A DNA stretch of 7,494 nt from Bacteroidota bacterium (GTDB lineage Bacteria; Bacteroidota; Bacteroidia; Bacteroidales; JAADJA01): contig JAJRTT010000479.1 of NCBI GenBank assembly GCA_024278155.1, forward strand, positions 1 through 7,494, in the 5' to 3' direction. The translations under genes and the position numbers were made by a program. Positions 1 through 5,651 of this stretch are shown piece after piece. The notes under the pieces were generated by a model. That model did not search any database, was not told the origin of the DNA, and saw only the letters and a program-made list of their open reading frames with translations. Position 1 is the stretch's first letter. Each line of letters starts with the position of its first letter.

Positions 1-1011
1 ATCGGCCACAAATTGCGCCCCTTTTCCGGGTTCTGCAAACCCGAGGGCTTCCGTGGTAAGTATCCCCGCTATGGAAAAGCAATCGTGCACTTCGATGGTT
101 GCCAAATCGTCTTTTGTTATCCCTCCCATCTCGAAGGCTTGTTTAACGGCTTTTTTGATGGCTGTCAACTCTGTCCTGTCGGGAGGGTCGTTGGTGATGT
201 TCCGTTCAACCTGTGCGATGCTGATTACTTCAACGGCTTCGGATTTTGGGATACCACATCTTTAAAGCCCTTCTTCCGAAAGTATGGCAATGGCCGATGC
301 TGCGTCCGAGACCTTGGAGCAGTCGAGTACATTTAGGTTGTCCACAAAAGATTTCCCGTTTGGGGTCATCTTATCGTAAAGCCCGGCCAAATCAGGTACT
401 TTGTTTTCGTATTCCTGTGCAGTAGGGCAGAGGCGGGCGTTTTCGATAGCGTTCACAAACCATTGCCTCATCCCCGAACGAGCATATTCCATTCCGTATT
501 TTTCGTAATAGGCACCTGCCCTGTCGCTAAACTGGCCTGGGAAAAAGAAGGCATGACCTGATTTCCTGTTTTTGAACCAACCGGCCCCTGCCAACACATC
601 GGCACCATAAATAGCCTTCATGGAATTTTGGACTTCAACTCCGAGTGACAGGACCACGTCTGCTGTTTCTGCCAATACGGATTTAATCCCACTGGCCAGT
701 GACAATGCTCCTGAGGCGCAAGCCCCTTCGGTACGGATACAGGGTTTGTATTGTAAATCTTCGTCAATCATTGGGATAAACCCGGCAAGATGGCCCTGCT
801 TGTTGAAACGGGATGCCATGAAATTCCCAATGGCCCCCTCGTCCACGTTTTTCCCTCCACCGATTTGTTTCAGTGTTCCTTGGCCTGCTTCCTTGATATA
901 ATGTTCCAATCCCGGGCGTTCCTTTTTAGGGTTGAATTCTTTTCTGCCTGTACCAAGGGAAACCGTATTGTAGCCGGCCGCCATATATACTTTTCGTCTA
1001 AGCTTTTTCAT
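1..1011 (-). pseudogene. SCP2-type thiolase (acetyl-CoA C-acyltransferase), interrupted by in-frame TAA, 3' end outside window
   Basis: The product would be a thiolase cleaving 3-ketoacyl-CoA with CoA, the last step of beta-oxidation, in the cytoplasm. The ATG at 1009-1011 opens a 249-residue frame. The nucleophilic Cys98 lies in EGACASG, and a Gly-rich SLGVEVQNS segment follows. The frame stops at TAA (262-264) after SEEGL. Translating past it in the same frame gives 87 more codons to the window edge, beginning RCGIPKSEAVEVISIAQVER. This stretch contains EVHDCFS, whose His (position 309, counting the stop as 250) matches the active-site His of this family. A single AAA-to-TAA change would explain the stop. 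No good restart codon follows it. The gene begins 19 nt after the 3-hydroxyacyl-CoA dehydrogenase and is probably co-transcribed with it. I infer a recent nonsense mutation or a sequence error; a product ending at 249 would lack the catalytic His and the C-terminal half. Family assignment is sure; broken status is likely. Confidence 0.85.
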
Positions 1012-1030
1012 TTTATGATTTTTTTATTTT

Positions 1031-2371
1031 TTATTTCAAATATTTATTGACCGGTCCGTAAGCATGGAAAAAGCCTGTCATCATAACGGTGTTCACGTCT
1101 TCCACATTATGTGCAACGCCGCTCGAAACGAGGTAATTCCCAATTTCATTTGATTTTGCGTTATAGGCTTTTGCTAATTCTGCACCCAAGGTTTCCATTT
1201 TATTGGTTTCGGTGAAAATGGTTTTGAGCATTGCCTCTTTTTTGCCCCTACTGAAATTTACCGCTTTCCATGGTTTCCATGAACCGGGCAATGGGCCCAG
1301 TTTTTCATCGCAATTTTCCTTGAACCCTGAAATGTCAACATAGGCTTTTGTCTCCGGATCGAAAACGGCAACCGGGGTTCCCCTTTCATATTTCAGGATA
1401 CCGTCTTTTTGCGATCCATTGGAATTTTGTCCGCCTTTTACGCCCATTTCAAATAATTTGTCGAGCAGGTCACTGTGCAAATCTTCATCGGGGAGATAGG
1501 GGTTCATCACTTCCATGATGAATTTCACCACATCCACCCCAACATAATCTATTAGTTGGAAAATGCCCATTGGCCTTACAAGGAAATCCTGGGAAACTTT
1601 GTTGATGATATACAATGCTTCGGCATAAGGCATCTCTTTCGAGAGTCTTTCCACTTCATGGATCCCATGAAGTGCATCGCGCATGAAATGCCCGTTCCCT
1701 ATAAAACCGGCTTTGTCATTTGATGGGACAATAATTTTACGGAGGTTTTTTGCAAAAGCTTTTGCAAATCCTATCATCTCGTCACTGTTGTTTTCAAGGC
1801 TGATCAATTCAACCAACCTTTGGACTGCTGGAGGATTGTAAAAGTGGAAACCAAGAACCCTTCCATCCAGTTTTGCCCCTTCGTCCAATGTGTGGATCGG
1901 GACCGAGGACGTATTGGTAAAGAAATAGGGCTTGTTTTTGTTGTTTTCGTTGATTTGTGAAAACAGTCTTGTTTTCAAATCCCGGTTTTCGACAATGGCC
2001 TCAAATATCAGGTTCGAATCATAAGCAGATTCAATGGTGGTGACGGGCCTGACAATATTCATGACATCAAAAACATACTCATTGATGATGCACTCGTTTT
2101 CGATCAGGTCAGCCCGGTCGGCATATATTTCCCTGAGCATTACCGTTTTCTTTTCCGCAATTTTCTGAACCTGTACTTTAAGGTATTTCATCAAGCCTGC
2201 AAGTCCCTGCGGGGAAACATCAATTGCGTTGAGGCAAAATGTTTTCCCTTTGTTTTCGGGTTTCAGGCTGAGGTCGGCCATTTCAACAGCCGTCAGAAGC
2301 AGGATGCCACTTCCCATTTTTCCTGCGGCACCCAGTACCGATACATTTTGAAGTCTTTCGTCGTAATTCAT
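1031..2371 (-). CDS. 3-hydroxyacyl-CoA dehydrogenase
   Basis: NAD-dependent oxidation of (3S)-hydroxyacyl-CoA to 3-ketoacyl-CoA in the cytoplasm. The N-terminal Rossmann fold shows the dinucleotide loop GAAGKMGSG (residues 14-22). The catalytic set known from human HADH (Ser137, His158, Glu170, Asn208) is present with identical spacing as Ser155 (NTSSVPI), His176 (HFYNP), Glu188 (LVELI) and Asn226 (GFIGNG). The C-terminal 3HCDH domain follows (about 225-330) with GVKGGQNSNG. At 446 residues it is much longer than the roughly 300 of simple HADH or Hbd enzymes. The extra length is an insertion after the NAD loop and about 120 residues after the usual end. The ATG at 2369-2371 lies 20 nt after the PIN toxin stop, and the thiolase starts 19 nt downstream. 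This spacing suggests one operon. Chain-length preference cannot be told. Confidence 0.93.
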   Translation of the reverse strand: MNYDERLQNVSVLGAAGKMGSGILLLTAVEMADLSLKPENKGKTFCLNAIDVSPQGLAGLMKYLKVQVQKIAEKKTVMLREIYADRADLIENECIINEYVFDVMNIVRPVTTIESAYDSNLIFEAIVENRDLKTRLFSQINENNKNKPYFFTNTSSVPIHTLDEGAKLDGRVLGFHFYNPPAVQRLVELISLENNSDEMIGFAKAFAKNLRKIIVPSNDKAGFIGNGHFMRDALHGIHEVERLSKEMPYAEALYIINKVSQDFLVRPMGIFQLIDYVGVDVVKFIMEVMNPYLPDEDLHSDLLDKLFEMGVKGGQNSNGSQKDGILKYERGTPVAVFDPETKAYVDISGFKENCDEKLGPLPGSWKPWKAVNFSRGKKEAMLKTIFTETNKMETLGAELAKAYNAKSNEIGNYLVSSGVAHNVEDVNTVMMTGFFHAYGPVNKYLK

Positions 2372-2391
2372 TTTTTATCTATTTTGTTTTA

Positions 2392-2871
2392 TTAATCTTC
2401 TCCAACAAGTTTTATTGAATATTTATATAATCTATTGGAAATATAAATGTTGTTTTGAATTAATTTATCAAGGTGTGATTTAATGTTTTTAATCAATCCC
2501 AATTTTTTTGCCTGTAACAATACACCAATTGTACCTATCGGATGTAAACCACTGGAAACTGCTATTCTCCTTCCTTTTTGTTCGTCAATCAGAATGTTGT
2601 CAATATTGTTCTCCATTGCTAATATCATTGCTTCTGATTCGCCTAAATCCAAATCTTTATTTAAAATCAATAGTGCAATTCTATTATTTACATCCAAAAT
2701 CCTTGTTTTACTTAATTTACTGAAAAGGTCAGAATATGGTTTGTTTGCAACAGAAATCTCAGAAAAAACGGCCTTTGGGATATATATTTCGTCAAAAAGT
2801 ATAGTTAGCAAATCTAATTTCGAGATTATTGCTAAAGAAACAAGAGGAGAAGAATCAGCAACTATTATCAT
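2392..2871 (-). CDS. PIN-domain toxin, DUF3368 family
   Basis: Likely the toxin of a type II toxin-antitoxin pair, a Mg2+-dependent ribonuclease of the PIN fold. Its RNA target is unknown. The 159 residues begin with the beta strand and first acidic residue MIIVADSSPL (Asp6). Then come IPKAVFSEI (Glu38), LGESEAMILA (Glu78 and Glu80) and the closing strand ILIDEQKGRR (Asp96). The next segment, GLHPIGTIGVLLQAKKLGLI, is typical of DUF3368 proteins. All expected acidic residues are present, so the domain looks intact. The ATG overlaps the antitoxin TGA by 4 nt (ATGA, 2868-2871), which implies translational coupling. Base composition is clearly more AT-rich than in the flanking acyl-CoA genes, which suggests acquisition from elsewhere. 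Family call is firm; toxicity is inferred. Confidence 0.88.
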   Translation of the reverse strand: MIIVADSSPLVSLAIISKLDLLTILFDEIYIPKAVFSEISVANKPYSDLFSKLSKTRILDVNNRIALLILNKDLDLGESEAMILAMENNIDNILIDEQKGRRIAVSSGLHPIGTIGVLLQAKKLGLIKNIKSHLDKLIQNNIYISNRLYKYSIKLVGED

Positions 2872-3134
2872 TTGTTAAATTGTTTCAATTCATCCAATAA
2901 TTCCGATGGTTCATAATTAATTAAAGGAATCCCATGTTTACCTAACTCCATCCAAAATGTGTATTTATCCATCCCGGCAATATTTGCGGCCTGGCCTGAA
3001 GATAACTTGTTCTCCTTAAATAGTTGAATAGCAGTAAAAAGCCTTGATTGTTTTGAAAATTCTTCACGATCAAGGTTTAATGTTGTCAAAAGATAATCAG
3101 GTATCTTATAGCTTATATTTGCAGTTTTCATCAT
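2868..3134 (-). CDS. UPF0175 family antitoxin
   Basis: An 88-residue protein of the UPF0175 family, the usual partner of DUF3368 PIN toxins. It is expected to bind the toxin and probably its own operator DNA. The diagnostic stretch runs through FTAIQLFKENKLSSGQAA (residues 33-50) and NIAGMDKYTFWMELGKHGIP (51-70). It resembles a helix-turn-helix with the conserved Gly-Gln-Ala-Ala and Ala-Gly-Met elements. The tail LINYEPSELLDELKQF probably contacts the toxin. The start is ATG at 3132-3134; a second ATG follows at once, so one residue is uncertain. It begins 168 nt downstream of a point within the end of the crotonase gene's flank, more simply 52 nt after that gene's stop, and ends overlapping the toxin start by 4 nt. 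The AT-rich composition matches the toxin. Autoregulation is inferred from the family and from the nearby inverted repeat. Confidence 0.88.
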   Translation of the reverse strand: MMKTANISYKIPDYLLTTLNLDREEFSKQSRLFTAIQLFKENKLSSGQAANIAGMDKYTFWMELGKHGIPLINYEPSELLDELKQFNK

Positions 3135-3152
3135 TTTATTTTATGTAACTTA

Positions 3153-3176
3153 ACCAATTGCTCAAAACAATTAGGT
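3153..3176. promoter_or_regulatory. Imperfect inverted repeat upstream of the antitoxin (candidate TA operator)
   Basis: In the 52-nt gap between crotonase and antitoxin, ACCAATTG (3153-3160) faces CAATTaGGT (3168-3176) across a 7-nt spacer. The arms pair over 8 bp if the A at 3173 bulges. The site lies 19 to 42 nt upstream of the antitoxin ATG, a usual place for a toxin-antitoxin autoregulatory operator. A weak hairpin ending the crotonase transcript is an alternative, but there is no GC-rich stem or clean T-run. The arms are short and AT-rich, so chance is possible. Confidence 0.35.
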
Positions 3177-3186
3177 AAATATACTA

Positions 3187-3963
3187 TTATTTCCACTCTG
3201 GTTTTCTTTTTTCCAGGAATGCTTTCATCCCTTCTTCGCCTTCGCTGCCCGGACCGAACAGGCTTCCAAATTCGTGGGCTTCCAATCCACAGCCCACATC
3301 AAAGTTGGATTGCAATCCCTGACGTGTAACGGCTTTTACTTTTCTAACAGCCTGTGTCCCTTTATTCGTAATTGTCTTGGCAATCTTCATTACCTCCTCC
3401 ATCAAAACTTCCGGTTCAAAAACCTTTTGTACAAGGCCGATCCGGAGGGCCTCGTCCGCACTTATCATATCTGCTGTCATCAAAAGGTAAAGTGCGTCGC
3501 CCAGCCCAACAAGCCTTGAGAGCCTTTGTGTGGCCGCATATCCCGGGATCAGCCCGAGGCTTACTTCCGGTTGGCCAAATTTGGCTTTGGTGCTTGCAAT
3601 CCTGAAATCGCAACCCATGGCCAGTTCCAGGCCGCCCCCAAGTGCAAATCCGTTAATGGCTGCGATGACCGGGATTTCAATTTTCTCCAGGTTGCGGAAC
3701 GTGTTCTGCCCGATTTTTGAAAAAGCCGTTCCTTCTTCCTTGTTTTTCGAAACCATTTCGGCAATATCGGCACCGGCAACAAAGGCTTTTCCCTCTCCGG
3801 TAATTACCATTGCTTTTATTTCCGGTTTTCCGGATACATCGGAAATCATATTGTCCATTTCGTTGAAAAACCGTGTGTTCAGTGCATTCATGGCTTCAGG
3901 ACGGTTGATTTTTACCAGGGCAATACTGTCCCTGATTTCTAATTTTAAAATTTTATATTCCAT
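3187..3963 (-). CDS. Enoyl-CoA hydratase (crotonase family)
   Basis: Adds water to trans-2-enoyl-CoA to give 3-hydroxyacyl-CoA, the step before the dehydrogenase encoded downstream. The 258 residues match the length of bacterial Crt/ECH enzymes. The oxyanion-hole segments are FVAGADIAEM (61-70) and NGFALGGGLELAMGCD (104-119). The two catalytic glutamates are Glu113 (GLELAM) and Glu133 (GQPEVSLGLIPG), 20 residues apart like Glu144 and Glu164 of rat mitochondrial ECH. Then come TQRLSRLVG and the C-terminal EGMKAFLEKRKPEWK. I chose the ATG at 3961-3963. A TTG in frame at 3976-3978 would add five residues but lies within the predicted -7 element. With both Glu present it should be a hydratase and not merely an isomerase. 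It is the first gene of the leftward operon visible here. Confidence 0.93.
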   Translation of the reverse strand: MEYKILKLEIRDSIALVKINRPEAMNALNTRFFNEMDNMISDVSGKPEIKAMVITGEGKAFVAGADIAEMVSKNKEEGTAFSKIGQNTFRNLEKIEIPVIAAINGFALGGGLELAMGCDFRIASTKAKFGQPEVSLGLIPGYAATQRLSRLVGLGDALYLLMTADMISADEALRIGLVQKVFEPEVLMEEVMKIAKTITNKGTQAVRKVKAVTRQGLQSNFDVGCGLEAHEFGSLFGPGSEGEEGMKAFLEKRKPEWK

Positions 3964-3975
3964 AACTTGATTTGT

Positions 3976-4004
3976 CAAATATGTTGTTTAATATTGCTTT
4001 CAAA
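3976..4004 (-). promoter_or_regulatory. Candidate Bacteroidota-type promoter for the acyl-CoA operon
   Basis: Read on the minus strand, TTTG (4001-4004) is followed after 17 nt by CATATTTG (3976-3983). This fits the -33 TTTG / -7 TAnnTTTG pattern of the phylum with one mismatch (C for the first T). Transcription would begin a few nt upstream of the ATG at 3963, giving a very short leader. The -33 element touches the edge of the 24-bp palindrome, so a protein bound there could control this promoter. Confidence 0.5.
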
Positions 4005-4028
4005 TTTACTTAAAATATTTTAAGTAAA
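4005..4028. promoter_or_regulatory. Perfect 24-bp palindrome between divergent genes (candidate operator)
   Basis: The half-site TTTACTTAAAAT (4005-4016) is followed directly by its exact reverse complement (4017-4028), with no spacer and no mismatch. It lies between the leftward crotonase gene and the rightward outer-membrane gene. It abuts the predicted -33 of the crotonase promoter and ends 42 nt before the TTG start on the other side. A gapless symmetric site this long is typical of a dimeric (or paired-dimer) repressor or activator, for example TetR-type regulators of fatty-acid degradation. The regulator is not in the window. A terminator is unlikely because no gene ends here. Confidence 0.6.
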
Positions 4029-4070
4029 CAGGCCAACGGAAGGTGATTTTTTTCCGAAAATATTAATTGA

Positions 4071-5267
4071 TTGAGAATTACAGGAATACATATTGGGCTT
4101 TTGTTTTTTCTTGCCATCTGTTTTATGGTTGGGGATTCGTTTGCCCAAGATGTTCGGGTTCCCGTGAAAAATGTGTTCTTTGTGGAACCTGGATTTAAAA
4201 TGGGTAGGATGATAGATATTTTCCCTGGCGTGCACTCTGCAACGGAATCTTATTTTGCGGAAATCAATTTGGGTTATCAAACAACAGGAAAACAATGGTG
4301 GAACAGTTATTATAATTATCCCAGGGTTGGCGTTTTGCTGTCATATGGTTATTTGGGAAACAAGGATGTGCTCGGGAGCAATATTTCCATCTTGCCAAAT
4401 ATGTCATTGAAGATTACCGGAAATGAAAAGTTCTCGCTTAGAGGACGGATTGGTTTGGGTTTCTCATGGTTTTTAAAACCTTATGACCGGATCACAAACC
4501 CTGAGAATAAATTTATTGGTTCCCGCTTAACGCAGTATTCACAGTTTACATTGGAAGGGAACATTAAGCTTTCCGAAAAGGTGTTGCTGACTTCGGGTGT
4601 TTCGTTTCATCATTATTCAACGGGCCATGTGCAAATACCGAATATTGGGGTGAACATACCGAGTATTAACCTGGGGCTGGTTTTTTATCCAACCAAGATC
4701 CCGGATCGCTCACAATACACCGATACGGTCTTTACGGTTGATAAAAGGCTTCTTTTTAATTTGCAATTGGGACTGGGCGTACATGAATATGCTTCTACCA
4801 CTTTTGCCACGGGCGGACCAAAATATCCCATCTATGGAGGTGCTTTGTTTTTGTCAAAAAGGCTTGGGATGATCCTGGGCTTGCAATTGGGTTTCCATAT
4901 TAATTATTATGCAAGCTTTTATGATTACATTATTGCGAATGATTTTTATGCCTCGAAGCAGCGTCTTAAGGCTTTTACGCTTACCCCTTTTGTGGGGGCC
5001 GAACTGCTCGTGGGCAGGTTTGGCTTTACGGGCCAACTTGGGATTTATGCCTATAATCCCTTTGTAAATGACATGAATGGGCATTTTAAAGAGACCGGAG
5101 GAAAAAACAATTATCTTAAAAGGATAAATACAAACAGGTTGGGCGTAAAGTATTATTTATTGGATGCCGCCCGGTCAGCAAGTAAAAAACCATATATTGG
5201 ACTGCTTATCAAAACCGTAGCAGGGCAGGCCGACTTTGTAGAGGTGAATATCGGTTGTGCATTTTAA
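4071..5267 (+). CDS. PagL/acyloxyacyl hydrolase-like outer-membrane beta-barrel protein
   Basis: An exported protein of 398 residues. The signal peptide has a hydrophobic core (IGLLFFLAICFMV, residues 8-20) and likely cleavage after SFA (23-25). Many alternating aromatic strands suggest an outer-membrane barrel. The segment SFHHYSTGH (178-186) followed by PNIGVN (190-195) resembles the HxSN...PNxG signature of the lipid A 3-O-deacylase (PagL) family, with His181 and Ser183 as the likely catalytic pair. PagL's Glu falls 14 residues after its His; here that place is Asn195, so activity is uncertain. The protein is more than twice the size of PagL: residues 225-398 form a second barrel-like half. 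The start is TTG at 4071, because a TGA lies directly before it in frame and the next ATG (4125) would remove most of the signal peptide. No clear own promoter seen; the palindrome lies 42 nt upstream. Confidence 0.75.
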   Translation: MRITGIHIGLLFFLAICFMVGDSFAQDVRVPVKNVFFVEPGFKMGRMIDIFPGVHSATESYFAEINLGYQTTGKQWWNSYYNYPRVGVLLSYGYLGNKDVLGSNISILPNMSLKITGNEKFSLRGRIGLGFSWFLKPYDRITNPENKFIGSRLTQYSQFTLEGNIKLSEKVLLTSGVSFHHYSTGHVQIPNIGVNIPSINLGLVFYPTKIPDRSQYTDTVFTVDKRLLFNLQLGLGVHEYASTTFATGGPKYPIYGGALFLSKRLGMILGLQLGFHINYYASFYDYIIANDFYASKQRLKAFTLTPFVGAELLVGRFGFTGQLGIYAYNPFVNDMNGHFKETGGKNNYLKRINTNRLGVKYYLLDAARSASKKPYIGLLIKTVAGQADFVEVNIGCAF

Positions 5268-5322
5268 GCCTAAAAAAGATTTCATAAATCCGCAAGCCTG
5301 CCTGCTGCCTGTCTGCCGGAAC

Positions 5323-5343
5323 GCCCGCCTGATCAGGACGGGC
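5323..5343 (+). terminator. GC-rich hairpin downstream of the outer-membrane gene
   Basis: GCCCGCCT (5323-5330) pairs with AGGaCGGGC (5335-5343) around the loop GATC, an 8-bp stem with one bulged A; its core CCTGATCAGG is a perfect palindrome. It lies 56 nt after the outer-membrane protein stop. No T-run follows, so it may be a REP-like repeat or a 3'-end stabiliser and not an intrinsic terminator. Confidence 0.4.
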
Positions 5344-5597
5344 AATGTCAATAAGTTAAGGAATTAAACATCCTACCTATTCGAAACAAGCTTCGACAGG
5401 CTTGGCCTGACCACTTAGTTTTTAATCATTCTTGGACTTTTGAAGCGGTCACATCTCTTAAGTTATTGAGATTGGGCCTGGACGGGCAGGAGGTACGGCA
5501 GACAGGGATTTGTATCCGTGCAATTAGATGAACGGATTAACAGTAAAAGCATTTACCTGTTTTAATGATATGGGAATCCGTGTAATCCCCGTATGCT

Positions 5598-5641
5598 TAT
5601 GCCGAAGCTTCAGCATAGGCACTACGGGAGAGTAAGTAGTG
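5598..5641 (-). terminator. Tandem hairpins just after the lipoprotein gene
   Basis: On the minus strand, right after the lipoprotein stop, CACTAC (5641-5636) pairs with GTAGTG (5625-5620) over a 10-nt loop. Next, the near-palindrome TATGCTGAAGCTTCGGCATA (5617-5598) folds into an 8-bp stem with one G-U pair and loop AGCU. No T-run follows. The pair may end or protect the lipoprotein mRNA, or may be a dispersed palindromic repeat. Confidence 0.4.
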
Positions 5642-5651
5642 ATACTGGGAT

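Larger units (their letters stand above)
5268..5651. repeat. Repeat-rich spacer between convergent genes
   Basis: No credible gene lies in these 384 bases. The spacer holds several short repeats. CCTGTCTGCCG (5308-5318) recurs inverted as CGGCAGACAGG (5496-5506). GGACGGGCA occurs directly at 5336-5344 and 5480-5488. ATCCGTGYAAT appears near 5515 and 5577. CAGGC-TTG-GCCTG forms a small dyad near 5396-5408, next to AAGCTTCGACAGGCTT. Two hairpins are listed separately. The GC-rich pieces differ in composition from the AT-rich bases between them, so I infer remnants of dispersed intergenic repeats of this genome. Other copies cannot be seen within the window. Confidence 0.6.

Noticed and set aside
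262..264. Reassigned stop codon or programmed recoding at the thiolase TAA
   Set aside because: Several neighbouring genes end normally at TAA, and no recoding structure is evident; mutation or error is simpler.
13..336. 107-codon plus-strand frame at the left edge
   Set aside because: It lies opposite the continuing thiolase frame, which carries conserved motifs including EVHDCFS.
2483..2878. 131-codon plus-strand frame
   Set aside because: It is antisense to the PIN toxin, whose family motifs and ATGA overlap with the antitoxin are clear.
2378..3148. ATTTTGTTTTAT (about 2379) and ATTTTATTTTAT (about 3133) flanking the toxin-antitoxin pair as target-site duplications
   Set aside because: The match is low-complexity A/T sequence with a mismatch, and similar runs precede other genes here, so it is not evidence of insertion.
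3530..3970. 146-codon plus-strand frame
   Set aside because: It mirrors the crotonase gene, which has both catalytic Glu residues and full family length.
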